Source: Phycisphaerae bacterium (GTDB taxonomy: Bacteria; Planctomycetota; Phycisphaerae; SM23-33). Taken from it: a stretch of DNA of 55,748 nucleotides. The notes beneath the pieces were generated by a model. That model saw nothing but the letters and a program-made list of their open reading frames with translations, was not told where the DNA came from and made no database searches. Made by a program: the position numbers and the translations under genes. The first letter of the stretch is position 1. The number at the start of each line of letters is the position of its first letter. The stretch spans positions 1 to 55,748 of the forward strand of contig DRGC01000012.1 in the NCBI GenBank assembly GCA_011050235.1. Reading direction: 5' to 3'. Positions 8,282 through 17,253 of this stretch are shown here, in pieces.

Positions 8282-9505
8282 TCATTCATCATTGGCGACA
8301 AGTCGCCCAAACCGTCGCTTGCCGACTTTGAGGACTTCGCCGCCCTTGGGCGTTATGTCGGCGTCGACGTCTGTGATCTTGGCGTCGTCGATGCTGACGG
8401 CGTTTTGGGTGATCAGGCGGCGGGCTTCGCCTTTGCTCTTGGCGAATCCGGCTGAGACGATGAGGTCCACCAGCTTCATCCCGCCGGCGGGGACGGGGAT
8501 GTCGGGCATGTCCGTGGGCTTTTGGCGCTCGGAGAATACGCGGTCAAACTCGGCTGCCGCCGCGGCGCCGGCCGGGTCGCCGTAATACTGGGCGACGACA
8601 AGCCGGCCGAGCTGGGCCTTGGCCTGACGCGGGTGTGTTTGCTCGCTGTCGCACAACGTCGCCACCTCGTCGGGCGGCGTGCTGGTCAGCAAGGTGAAAT
8701 AGTTGCTCATCAGATCGTCGGGCATCGACATGATCTTGCCGAACATGTCGTTGGGCTCGTCGGTAATGCCGACGTAGTTGCCCTTGGACTTGCTCATCTT
8801 CTCGACGCCGTCGAGGCCGACGAGAATGGGCATGATCAGGACGATCTGCGACTGCTGGCCGGCATTGGCCTGCAATTGTCGGCCGACGAGATTGTTGAAC
8901 GTCTGGTCCGTGCCGCCCAGTTCGACGTCCGCCTCGATGCAGACGCTGTCGTGGCCCTGCATCAGCGGGTAGAGGAACTCGTGCACGCCGATGGGCACAC
9001 CGGCCTTGTAACGCTGCTCGAACGTGTCGCGCTCCATCATCCGCGCGACGGTCATTTGGCCGGCCAGCTTCAGGACGTCGGCGAAGCTCAGATCCTTCAG
9101 CCATTCACTGTTGTTGCGGACCTCGAACTTCTCGGGCGAGGTATCGAGGATCTTGCCCGCCTGCTCGAAATACGTCGCGGCGTTGGCCTCGATCTCCTCG
9201 GGCGTCAGGACCGGGCGGGTCTTGTTCTCCCCCGACGGATCACCCACGCGGGCGGTGTAATCGCCGATGATCAGCACCGCCTTGTGGCCGAGGTCCTGAA
9301 ACTGTCGCATTTTTCGCAGCACGACCGAATGGCCCAGGTGGATATCGGGGGCCGTCGGGTCCATGCCGAGCTTCACCCGCATCGGGCGGTTCTGCTCGGC
9401 GGCGGCCTTGAGGCGCTCGGCCAGGTCCGCTTCGGTGTAGATCGCTTCCGTCCCTCGTGCGAGGATCGCCAACTGCTCGGCCAGATTCTTGTCGGAAAGT
9501 GCCAT
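8282..9505 (-). CDS. tyrS: Tyrosyl-tRNA synthetase
   Basis: This 407-residue class I synthetase charges tRNA-Tyr. The HIGH-type signature is GMDPTAPDIHLGH (HLGH at 56-59) and the KMSKS loop is intact at 236-240 (EKMSKSKGNYVG). A C-terminal S4-type RNA-binding domain (about 340-400) ends the protein. The length and the KMSKS context fit the TyrZ-like branch. The first ATG gives a full N-terminus. It is divergent from the lipoprotein gene at 9688 and lies upstream of the HEAT lipoprotein gene on the same strand. Confidence 0.95.
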   Translation of the reverse strand: MALSDKNLAEQLAILARGTEAIYTEADLAERLKAAAEQNRPMRVKLGMDPTAPDIHLGHSVVLRKMRQFQDLGHKAVLIIGDYTARVGDPSGENKTRPVLTPEEIEANAATYFEQAGKILDTSPEKFEVRNNSEWLKDLSFADVLKLAGQMTVARMMERDTFEQRYKAGVPIGVHEFLYPLMQGHDSVCIEADVELGGTDQTFNNLVGRQLQANAGQQSQIVLIMPILVGLDGVEKMSKSKGNYVGITDEPNDMFGKIMSMPDDLMSNYFTLLTSTPPDEVATLCDSEQTHPRQAKAQLGRLVVAQYYGDPAGAAAAAEFDRVFSERQKPTDMPDIPVPAGGMKLVDLIVSAGFAKSKGEARRLITQNAVSIDDAKITDVDADITPKGGEVLKVGKRRFGRLVANDE

Positions 9506-9601
9506 AGCGCGGCAAGTCTAGTGGGGCGGGGCTAGTTTTGCAACCGCCCCCGGCGCGGGAGTGGGCAAAAGAGATCGGGAAGGTATGCTCGCCTTTGCCT
9601 C

Positions 9602-9629
9602 TTGCCATGGAACTTGGAATCGCTACAAT
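9602..9629 (+). promoter_or_regulatory. Sigma-70-type promoter before the lipoprotein gene
   Basis: TTGCCA (9602-9607) and TACAAT (9624-9629) are separated by 16 bases, each one or two changes from consensus. The downstream ATG is at 9688 on the same strand. It lies in the divergent region between tyrS and this gene. Confidence 0.55.
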
Positions 9630-9687
9630 TCACGGGCCATGCGGCGGTCTGTGGGCCGTCGCTTATTTGTAGGGGCCCTTGCTGACA

Positions 9688-11199
9688 ATGCGACGATGGT
9701 TAACAGGACCGATGGCGACCGCCCTGGCGGCTGTGCTGCTGGCCGGAGCGTTCCTCGCTGCGCCCGGCTGTGACAAGCCGATCGCCCGTCCGCCGGTGAC
9801 GGTGGCCGAGTACGAGAAGAAGCTGGACCGTCGCGGCGCCTATCCGCCCGTCGTGGTGGCCAGGCACAATATTCAGCGCGTGTTGGACGAGGATGTCCCC
9901 ATCGAGCATCGGCAGGCGTCGCTGGCGCTGGTGATGCACCTCCAGACGACGGGCTCTCACTCGAAGGAAACGCTGGCGGCGTTGTGGGGCAATCCGAACG
10001 TGCCACCCCGGCTGCAGCGGGACCTGCGGAACTACCTGTTGCAGCGCGACGATCCGGCCCTGACGGGGTTCGTGCTCGAGACGCTCCGCCAGCCGAATAT
10101 CAGCCAGGCCACCACCGATGCCTTGATGCACTGGCTGGCCCGCAACGGCGATGCCGGGGCCTTTGCCGAACTCGTCAAGGTCTGGGCCCGCGAGCCGCCG
10201 ACGGGCCCGAACGAAGAGCTCTTCCGCACGACGGTGGCGCGCATTCGCCGGACGACGTGGGACCAGGCTCTGCTGGACGCCCAGAACAGTCCGAAGTTCC
10301 GCGCCCGCGGATCGCTCCAGGAAGTCCTCGTGAAACGGGTGCCCATGGGCGAGCTGAAAAAGCGGTTCCTGGCTCCCTCGGCCAGGAGCGACGCCGTCGC
10401 CGCCATCCAGGCGTTCATCAGGACGTTCGACTACGTGCCCGTCACCCGCGGCGCCTTGATCCAGGCCGTCTATGTCTACAAGACGCAGCGGCGATCCCTC
10501 CAGCGGCCCTTGGACCTTTACGAGCGATGGCGCACCGACGCGACGAGACCCTATGACTTCAACGTTCGCGACTTCTCCCTCATGTCGGCGTTGGCCGGCG
10601 ACCCCGAGGCCATGGAGACCTCGCGGTCCACGCTGCTGAGGCAGCTGGCCTACGCCCGCAGCGGGCGGCGTCATGCCATCTACCGCGCGGCCCGTCACCG
10701 TGCGGGCAGGATCGACACACGTCTTCACCGGCAGTCGAGCATGTTGAGCATGGCCGACGTGTGGAACATATGGCTGATCGAGGAACTGCTGTCGCGCCCG
10801 AAGATCCGGGCCTCCCTGAAAGAACTGGCCAAGCGCGACCGCGCCGACACGCGCGTCCCCAGCGGCGGGGTGATCGTCTACGAAGGCCGGCGCGCCGAGG
10901 CCAAGCTCTACCCGGCCGACCCCGCCGCCAGCGACGACATGAAGTACGTCCCCGGTAAGTCCATGCTCCGCGCCGCCCGGCGGGCCTTGTGCCGATTCGT
11001 CGCGCATTTCGAGAAGGTCAACAACGCCGAGCGGACCGGACCGACGGTCGAAGAACTCCTAGACGCCAAGAGCAACAACTATTATGGCCTGACCTTCACC
11101 ACGCTCGACGAAGACACCTTCAGCGCGCACTACTACACGCCGACCGGCATCGTGATCTCCTTGGGCAAGTTCCCCTTTGGCGCTGCGGCCGAACGCTGA
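9688..11199 (+). CDS. Lipoprotein of unknown function
   Basis: This 503-residue protein starts with a lipoprotein signal ending in LAAPGC. The ATG at 9688 is chosen over an in-frame TTG at 9679 because AGGGGC at 9671 has proper spacing only to the ATG. The body is helix-rich and Arg-rich in its first 330 residues (HEAT- or TPR-like in feel but without a clear repeat). A C-terminal region (about 375-500) contains short beta segments such as GGVIVYEGRRAEAKLY and YYGLTFTTLDEDTFSAHYYTPTG. No catalytic motif is recognised. A candidate promoter lies at 9602-9629 and a large hairpin follows the stop. Confidence 0.55.
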   Translation: MRRWLTGPMATALAAVLLAGAFLAAPGCDKPIARPPVTVAEYEKKLDRRGAYPPVVVARHNIQRVLDEDVPIEHRQASLALVMHLQTTGSHSKETLAALWGNPNVPPRLQRDLRNYLLQRDDPALTGFVLETLRQPNISQATTDALMHWLARNGDAGAFAELVKVWAREPPTGPNEELFRTTVARIRRTTWDQALLDAQNSPKFRARGSLQEVLVKRVPMGELKKRFLAPSARSDAVAAIQAFIRTFDYVPVTRGALIQAVYVYKTQRRSLQRPLDLYERWRTDATRPYDFNVRDFSLMSALAGDPEAMETSRSTLLRQLAYARSGRRHAIYRAARHRAGRIDTRLHRQSSMLSMADVWNIWLIEELLSRPKIRASLKELAKRDRADTRVPSGGVIVYEGRRAEAKLYPADPAASDDMKYVPGKSMLRAARRALCRFVAHFEKVNNAERTGPTVEELLDAKSNNYYGLTFTTLDEDTFSAHYYTPTGIVISLGKFPFGAAAER

Positions 11200-11205
11200 C
11201 CAAAA

Positions 11206-11300
11206 GAGAGCGGGATTTTAAGGATTAACGAGATTCGGGGATTTCTTTTGGCAAAGAACCCCAATCCCGTAATCTCCTAAATCCTTAAAATCCCGCTCTC
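11206..11300. terminator. Bidirectional hairpin between converging genes
   Basis: A perfect 21-bp inverted repeat (11206-11226 against 11280-11300; arm begins GAGAGCGGGATTTTAAGG) encloses a further imperfect match (CGAGATTCGGGGATT against the complement of AATCCCGTAATCTC). It fills the gap between the lipoprotein stop at 11199 and the DUF151 gene stop at 11320, so it probably ends transcription from both sides. There is no long T run. Confidence 0.6.
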
Positions 11301-11319
11301 GTTTCACCCGCAACGGCCT

Positions 11320-11928
11320 CTAGCCCAGCTTGTCCAGCACCTGCCGGATCGCCTCATACTCCGCCTCGGCCGCCTCCAGGTGCGCCTCCATCTGTTCGAT
11401 CTGCTCGTCGGGCGCGTCGTCGCGAAAGGTCTCATCCGCCAGTTTCTGCCTGAACTGGTCGATGGTCTGTTCCAGCAGGATCAGCCGGTCGCGTAAGAGC
11501 TGGAGACGATCCTCCTTACTCTGAGGCGCCTTGACCAGATCGTTGAGGACCTTTTCGGCGACAAAGATCGGGGTCTTCAGCGCCACCCCCAGCGCGATCG
11601 CATCCGACGGCCTGGCGTCGATCTCCAGCGTCCGCCCGTTCTGATGGACGTAGAGCGTGGCGATAAAGGTGTGCTGGCGAAGATCGTTGATGACAACGCG
11701 CTCGATGTGGCCGCCCATCTGGTCAATCACATTGGCCAGCAGGTCGTGGGTCATCGGGCGGGGGGGGGTCTGACCTTTGAGCCGCCGGTCAATGGCCAGC
11801 GCCTCGTTGATGCCGATCAGGATCGGAAACGCACGCTCGCCGCCGATCTCCCGCAGGAAGATCATCTGCTGATCGCCGTATTCGGTGATCAGGATCCTGG
11901 CCAGTTCCATCGGCACATCCACAGCCAT
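11320..11928 (-). CDS. Bifunctional nuclease family protein (DUF151)
   Basis: This 202-residue protein carries the DUF151/BFN domain in residues 1-135: GGERAFPILIGINEALAIDRRL, RPMTHDLLANVIDQMGG and ARPSDAIALGVALKTPIFVAE are characteristic. Members have been reported as DNases/RNases in plants and occur as small proteins in many bacteria; the bacterial role is not settled. Residues 140-200 are a charged coiled-coil extension absent from minimal family members. The ATG at 11928 is preceded by GGAG at normal distance. It is cytoplasmic and lies downstream of the SH3b protein on the same strand. Confidence 0.85.
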   Translation of the reverse strand: MAVDVPMELARILITEYGDQQMIFLREIGGERAFPILIGINEALAIDRRLKGQTPPRPMTHDLLANVIDQMGGHIERVVINDLRQHTFIATLYVHQNGRTLEIDARPSDAIALGVALKTPIFVAEKVLNDLVKAPQSKEDRLQLLRDRLILLEQTIDQFRQKLADETFRDDAPDEQIEQMEAHLEAAEAEYEAIRQVLDKLG

Positions 11929-11985
11929 CTCCTTCCGCCGTAAGATAACATCCGGGCGATCTAAACTCGCCGCCGGCGGGTCGCC

Positions 11986-13704
11986 CTATTCATATTCACT
12001 TTCGTCGAAGTCACCTTCATCGCCGGCAGGTTCCTCGCCCTCGTCACCGTCATCGGCGTCCTCGTCATCCTCGCCAGCGGGGGGAACCATCGTGACCGTC
12101 TTGGCGGGCTTTTCGGCGGGGGCAGGCTTTTCAGCCGGCTTGGTGGCGGGCTCGGGCGTCTTGTCGTCCTCGGCGGGGGCCTCACGCTCGACCGGCGGCG
12201 GCTTGGAGTATCCAGGCCCGGACCTCGTCGGGCGCATGGGCTTGTCCGGCGCAGCTGGCTCTTCCGGTTCCGGCGGGATCAGCTTGACGGACTTTTCCTC
12301 AGCCGCCATGTCATGCTTGGCGGCCGCCGCCTTGTCGTGCTTGGCGGCCGCCGTCTCTTTCGGCTTCTCGATGGGCGTTTCCTTGGCGTTGGGCTTTACC
12401 TTCACCGGGGACAGTGGCTCTTCATCTTCGCCTTCCTCGGCCTCTCCCTCTTCCTTTTCGCGTTCCTCTCCGCGTTCCTCAGTTTCGTCCTCGTCCTTCT
12501 TCTTCTTCTTCTTTTCGGGTCGCAGCGAGCTCGGTGGCGCAACGTAGTCGTCGATCGGCCGCATCGTCGGATCGAGAATCTCGATCTTCTCGGCCTCGAT
12601 GGTGTCCCGGCCGTGCGCATCGTCACGAGTCATCGTGCCGTACACAGCCACGAGCTTGCCCGTGAACTTCTTCAGGTCGATCCGCCCGCTCGCCGACTGG
12701 ACGAAGGCGTTGACCACGCCGCTTTCGGGGTTTCGCAGGACGAACCGCTGGGGCCGGGCTCCGCCGGGATAGAGCAGGCTCGGTTCAAGGACGCCTTGGG
12801 CGACCGGCCGTCTTGGAGCAAGCAGCGGCTGCGACTTGGCCAGCTCTTTGCGCCGGTCCCGAAGCTCCTGGTGCCGCTGGCGTATCTTCTTGGCATTATC
12901 CAGGGCAGCCTGCAGGCGGTTCCGGCGGTCCTGGGCCTTCCGCAACGAGCGGATCCGAGCCCCGACCGCAGCCGCCACCGGCGTACCCGGCTGGGCGCGA
13001 ATGGCCAGATAGCGGCTCAGGACCGACTCAAAGTCGCGCTGGTCGAAGGGCTTCTTGTACTCGATCTTCAGCGCCTTCTCGGCCTCATCGAAGGCCGCCA
13101 CCGTAGCAACCGCATCCGGCGCCGGTGAGGCGTCGGCAGGGGGCGAAGGCGGCTTCGGCCGGTCGACGGTCGTCCGCGGCAGGGGCGGCAGGGGCGCAGA
13201 GGCGACGAGATCGCTACTGACATATTCGGCCGAAATCCAGACGTACACACGGGCCGGCGGCGCGATCTTGTAGAAATCGCTGCCCTCGCCGACGATCGTC
13301 ACCACGTTGCCGGCGTTAAGGTGACGCTGAAACGCCCAGTGCTTGGTGATATCGCCAAGGGTGACCAGGTCCGACCCGGCCCGCACGCGGACCCGATCGC
13401 CCGAGACCGTGCCGGTCTTGCGGTCAGCGGACAGCTTGACGTATTGCTTGCTGATCACGCTGAACACGCCCGCCGGCGGGGCGACGCGCAGCCACTCGTT
13501 GCTTCGGCCGATGACCGTCACCCGGGCCGGCCCACTGAGTTTGGCGACCGGATACGCCCGCATGTTCGGTCCGGAACGAACGTAAACGTTGGCGCCCTTG
13601 ATCTGGCCCGTATACGGAAAGGTCTCATCCGCTGGCGCCGCGGCGGCAGGAACACACACGGCAGCGCTTACCAGCAACAGCGCAATGGTCACACGCGTGG
13701 TCAT
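11986..13704 (-). CDS. Exported SH3b-domain protein with acidic/Pro-rich tail
   Basis: This 572-residue protein has a signal peptide (VTIALLLVSAAVCVPAAAA) and two bacterial SH3 domains at about residues 28-85 (VYVRSGPNMRAYPVAKL) and 90-155 (DRVRVRAGSDLVTLGDI). A coiled-coil linker follows, then an OB-like segment near 335-385 (LKKFTGKLVAVYGTMTRDD). The final 180 residues are low-complexity Lys/Glu and Pro/Ala sequence. SH3b domains usually bind peptidoglycan or peptides, so a cell-wall role is likely. The start at 13704 is supported by GAAGGAG upstream; a GTG-like extension to 13800 lacks a signal sequence. Confidence 0.75.
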   Translation of the reverse strand: MTTRVTIALLLVSAAVCVPAAAAPADETFPYTGQIKGANVYVRSGPNMRAYPVAKLSGPARVTVIGRSNEWLRVAPPAGVFSVISKQYVKLSADRKTGTVSGDRVRVRAGSDLVTLGDITKHWAFQRHLNAGNVVTIVGEGSDFYKIAPPARVYVWISAEYVSSDLVASAPLPPLPRTTVDRPKPPSPPADASPAPDAVATVAAFDEAEKALKIEYKKPFDQRDFESVLSRYLAIRAQPGTPVAAAVGARIRSLRKAQDRRNRLQAALDNAKKIRQRHQELRDRRKELAKSQPLLAPRRPVAQGVLEPSLLYPGGARPQRFVLRNPESGVVNAFVQSASGRIDLKKFTGKLVAVYGTMTRDDAHGRDTIEAEKIEILDPTMRPIDDYVAPPSSLRPEKKKKKKDEDETEERGEEREKEEGEAEEGEDEEPLSPVKVKPNAKETPIEKPKETAAAKHDKAAAAKHDMAAEEKSVKLIPPEPEEPAAPDKPMRPTRSGPGYSKPPPVEREAPAEDDKTPEPATKPAEKPAPAEKPAKTVTMVPPAGEDDEDADDGDEGEEPAGDEGDFDESEYE

Positions 13705-13876
13705 GGATGGCTCCTTCAGAAATAGACGCGCTGCACCCGTAATCTGTTCGTCTGGGGATGCAAAAAGTCTAGCATTCGCCCACCCCCATGTCAATGCCAC
13801 CTGGGTGTGATTCAGCGCGGATGGAGATTGGCGAGAATGGCAGAAAAAGGGCAGGGGGGCGAGAGTGAGCAGGGGG

Positions 13877-14641
13877 TTATTGCGTCGGCAGCGTCAGCGT
13901 GAACGTCGTGCCTTCGCCGACGGTGCTGTCCACGGTGATCGTCCCGCCCAACGACTGGACGATCTCGCGGCAGACGGTCAACCCCAGGCCGAAGCCGGCG
14001 TCCTTGTCCGTGCGGTCGGCTGTGGAGAAAAACGGCTCGAAAATCCGCGCCAGGTCGTCCGACTCGATGCCCACGCCGTTGTCGCAGACACGAAGGACGC
14101 ACGAGCCGTCCTCCTGGTGAGCGTCGATCGCGATCCGACCCGAGCCGCGTTCGGCCAGAACTGCGCGCCGGGCGTTGAGGATCAGGTTCAGAAGCACCTG
14201 CTGGAGCTCGACCGGGCGAGTGGAGAGCGTCAGATCGGCGGGGATTGCTATCGGCAGATCGATGCCGTCCTTGTTCGGGTGGCGGGCGATCGCTTCCACG
14301 GTCAACGATACGAGTTCGGCGACGTTGGCCTCGACGCGCTGGACCTCGTCGCCGCGGCACAAGCCCAGCAGGGCGCGGCAGACGGTTTGTGCCCGCTCGC
14401 CGCCGCGGGCGGCCTTATCAATGGCCTTGTCGGTCAGGTCGGGATTGTGCCGGGCCATCTCGGCGTAGGTGATAATGGGGGTGAGGATGTTGTTGAACTC
14501 GTGGACCATCATGGCCGTCATCGTGCCGATAGAGGCCATGCGCTGGCTGCGTCTCAGGTGCTCACGAAGCTCCTTAACCTCCTGTGCAAGCTTGGCTAAT
14601 GCGTCTTCGTGGCCCGTGGATAGGCCGATAGCTTGGTTCAT
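13877..14641 (-). CDS. Soluble sensor histidine kinase
   Basis: This 254-residue protein is a minimal kinase. It has a short N-terminal coiled coil (10-35), a dimerisation and phosphoacceptor helix with MVHEFNNIL (His47), and a GHKL ATPase domain with the N box NLILNARRAV, G1 DNGVGI, F box FEPFFS and G2 GFGLGL. There is no membrane segment and no PAS or receiver domain, so it needs a partner for sensing or takes input through the N-terminal coil. No response regulator gene lies beside it. It is divergent from acpS with a 255-base spacer. Confidence 0.9.
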   Translation of the reverse strand: MNQAIGLSTGHEDALAKLAQEVKELREHLRRSQRMASIGTMTAMMVHEFNNILTPIITYAEMARHNPDLTDKAIDKAARGGERAQTVCRALLGLCRGDEVQRVEANVAELVSLTVEAIARHPNKDGIDLPIAIPADLTLSTRPVELQQVLLNLILNARRAVLAERGSGRIAIDAHQEDGSCVLRVCDNGVGIESDDLARIFEPFFSTADRTDKDAGFGLGLTVCREIVQSLGGTITVDSTVGEGTTFTLTLPTQ

Positions 14642-14896
14642 CCCGAACGTCTTTCTGGCGACTGGAAAAGGTATCTGATGACAAACCTAACAACTTGTCC
14701 TCGCTACTATATTTATCGCCAGACCTGCCGGTGACTTGATTTGTTAGCGATAGAAAAGTTCGCCCGCCGCGCCTGCGACGCCATCGGGATATCGCCGCCC
14801 GCCCGCGGCGGCGGCCTGCGCTCTTGACGGGTCGCGGTCGTTGGCCCCATAGTGGTAGCCGCCCCCGGGCCCGGCCCGGTTGGGGGGCTGACTGTT

Positions 14897-15295
14897 ATGA
14901 ACGATTTTTCACACGGTATCGACATGGTCGAGTGCGCTCGCCTTCTCGGCAGCATCAACCGCCATGGTGAGCGGTTCCTCCAGCGCGTCTTCACCCAGGC
15001 CGAGCTGGACTACTGCCTTGGGCGCAAGCGCGAGATCGAGCATCTCGCCGGGCGGTTCGCCGCCAAGGAGGCGGTGTTGAAGGTCCTGGGCACAGGCTGG
15101 ACCAACGGGATCAGCTGGACCGATATCGAGGTCCTCAACGAATCCTCGGGCCGCCCGCGCGTCTACCTGACCGGCCGATGCCGCCAGATCGCCGACGAGT
15201 TGGGCCTGACGGACATCCAGATATCGATCAGCCACATCGCCACCCACGCGATCGCCTCGGCCATCGGGGTCGCCGGCGGCGGGGCGGACAGATGA
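14897..15295 (+). CDS. acpS: Holo-[acyl-carrier-protein] synthase
   Basis: This 132-residue enzyme moves 4'-phosphopantetheine from CoA to apo-ACP, activating fatty acid synthesis. The metal-binding Asp is in HGIDMVEC (near residue 8). The second motif is RFAAKEAVLKVLGTGW with the conserved Glu. The C-terminal SISHIATHAIASAI matches the usual SISH-x4-A-A-x-V ending. The start at 14897 is chosen because the family N-terminus begins there; a GTG-type extension to 14852 is Gly/Pro filler. It is 31 bases upstream of lpxB, so the two probably form an envelope-lipid operon. Confidence 0.92.
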   Translation: MNDFSHGIDMVECARLLGSINRHGERFLQRVFTQAELDYCLGRKREIEHLAGRFAAKEAVLKVLGTGWTNGISWTDIEVLNESSGRPRVYLTGRCRQIADELGLTDIQISISHIATHAIASAIGVAGGGADR

Positions 15296-15326
15296 GGGCT
15301 CGCCTGAGCTTCCGGCGACAACGACC

Positions 15327-16475
15327 ATGAGCGATTCTCCCACAATCTTTTTCTGTGCCGCCGAAGCCAGCGGCGACGCCCACGCGGCCGAACTGATCAC
15401 CGCGTTGAAGCGCCGGCTGCCCGGCGCGCGGATAATCGGCGCGGGCGGCCAGCGGATGGCCGACGCCGGGTGCGAGGTCGCTATCGAGATGGTCTCGCAG
15501 GCCACCATGCTGCACGGGCCTTTTCTGAAGATCGGCTACTACCGCCGCTGTCTGCGGCAGATGAAGCAGATCATGGACGAGACGTCCCCGGCCGTGGTCG
15601 TCCCCGTCGACTCGCCGGCGCTGAACTGGCACGTCGCTCGGGCCGCCAAGCAGCGCGGCATCGGCGTGATGTACTACATCGCCCCGCAGGTGTGGGCCTG
15701 GGCCACGCACCGCGTCGGCAAGCTCGCCCGGTTGACCGACCACGTCGCCTGCATCCTGCCCTTCGAGCAGGACTACCTTCGCGCCCGCGGCGTCAACGCC
15801 ACATTCGTCGGCCATCCGCTGTTCGACCACGCGGCCCCTCGCCCGGCGTCGCTGCCGGACCTGGCCGAGGCCTCGCAGACCGGCCGATGGCGCGTGGCGC
15901 TGCTGCCGGGCTCGCGAGCGGGCGAGATCGCCGACCACGCATCAGCCATGGCTGCCGTCGCCGACGCCATTGCCCAACGATGGCCCGAAGCCGTCTGCAC
16001 CTTCGCCGCTCCGGACGAAACAGCCGCACAGCGCATCGCCGATGCCGTCGGCGACAGTTCCGTGAAGATCGTCGCCGGGCAAACGCCGAAGGTGCTGGCC
16101 GATTCGCACATGGCCGTCGTCACCAGCGGCACGGCCACGCTGCTGACGGCCCATTACGGCGTGCCGATGGTGGTGGTCTACAAGTTGGCCTGGCTGACCT
16201 ATCAACTGGTGGGGCGGTGGATCCTCCGCACGCAGTTTCTCTCGCTGGTCAATATCCTGGCCGACCGTGAGATCGTCCCCGAACTGATGCCGTGGTTCGG
16301 CAGCGTCGGCAAGCTCGTCGATGCGGTCCTGGCGCAGATGACCGACCTGGAAAAGCTGACCACGGCCCGGCGAGACGTGCTGGCCGTCTCCGCATCGCTC
16401 GAAGGCGGCGCCAAGCCCGCCTGCGAGGCAACGGCCGACCTGGTGATCGATCTGATCCAGCGGCGGGGCGGTTAG
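15327..16475 (+). CDS. lpxB: Lipid-A-disaccharide synthase
   Basis: This 382-residue GT19 glycosyltransferase joins UDP-2,3-diacylglucosamine and lipid X to give the lipid A disaccharide at the inner membrane. Motifs are AEASGDAHAAELI near 13-25, YYIAPQVWAW near 114-123, GHPLFD near 157-162, LLPGSRAGEI near 193-202 and TSGTATLLTAHYGVPMVVVYK near 270-290. The segment equivalent to the usual GIDxPDFN reads VDSPALN, a modest divergence. Its presence indicates that this lineage makes lipid A or a derivative. It follows acpS closely. Confidence 0.93.
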   Translation: MSDSPTIFFCAAEASGDAHAAELITALKRRLPGARIIGAGGQRMADAGCEVAIEMVSQATMLHGPFLKIGYYRRCLRQMKQIMDETSPAVVVPVDSPALNWHVARAAKQRGIGVMYYIAPQVWAWATHRVGKLARLTDHVACILPFEQDYLRARGVNATFVGHPLFDHAAPRPASLPDLAEASQTGRWRVALLPGSRAGEIADHASAMAAVADAIAQRWPEAVCTFAAPDETAAQRIADAVGDSSVKIVAGQTPKVLADSHMAVVTSGTATLLTAHYGVPMVVVYKLAWLTYQLVGRWILRTQFLSLVNILADREIVPELMPWFGSVGKLVDAVLAQMTDLEKLTTARRDVLAVSASLEGGAKPACEATADLVIDLIQRRGG

Positions 16476-17253
16476 ACGGTTTAGCATAAGCCTGTAGCGT
16501 TTGGGTGTCGGGTCCTCCGCCCGGCGGGCGTGAGACCTGTCCGGCTGCTCTTGCTTGGCCTCGTTGGTTGTTGGGCCCCAACGGGGCTTCTTGCATAGCC
16601 CAGGGCGTGGGCCGTCAGGCCAAGCCCTGGGTTATCGTCGGCAATGCGGCAAGCCCCATAAGGGGTGTCTTGGCTTTGCCGGCAATGCGATTGAGACCAT
16701 ATCGTTGAGGCCATCGCATCCCAGCCGCCAGCGTGATCGGGTCCGTCAAGGCGCCCCATTGGGGCTTTCCCATTGGCCGGCTCATGCCCCAGGGCTCGCC
16801 TTCGGCTTCACCCCGGGCTAAGCAAGATGGCCCTTCGGGCCTGTGCCGCCCAGCGCGGAAGGCCACCTGGACGTCGATCGTCGTCCCCACACAAAACATG
16901 TCAGCCCATGGCGGGAGCCATGGGTAGAGATGCGCCCGCGAACCGTCATCGAGCCCCTTGGGGCGACACAATTCCGGATGGGTCCAGAGGTGACGGCCCG
17001 GCGGCCCTAGTGGCGCCTGGCCCGGCCCCGGTGGGCCGGCAGTGGCGATTGATCTTCCTTCTGGGCCAACGTAGTATACATATCGCGTGATAGGCGTGGG
17101 GGGCTGTGCCGAAGATGGCGCCATCTGTCGATCGGGCATGAAACGGCCCGCGATGGGTGCGGCATGAGGCTATCCGGGAAATCCCGGATAGAGTCCATCA
17201 GCGATGACGGGCTGGGCGTTCAGTGCGTTGCGTCGGTCTGGGGAGAATATCAC
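16476..17253. repeat. Palindrome-rich non-coding block (778 bp)
   Basis: No convincing gene is seen here. The block is dense in short palindromes: GGCCCCAACGGGGC (16574-16587), GCCCCATTGGGGC (16752-16764), CCCATGGC/GCCATGGG with loop GGGA (16905-16924) and CTATCCGGGA/TCCCGGATAG (17170-17191). There are also repeated words such as CGGCAATGCG and pairings like CCCAGGGC against GCCCTGGG. Open frames exist but lack start signals and family features. It may be a decayed cluster of REP-type repeats, and the last part should contain the promoter of the next gene. Confidence 0.5.

Noticed and set aside
16615-17139. Minus-strand frame of 174 codons in the palindrome-rich block
   Set aside because: It has no start signal or known domain, and its translation reflects repeat sequence.
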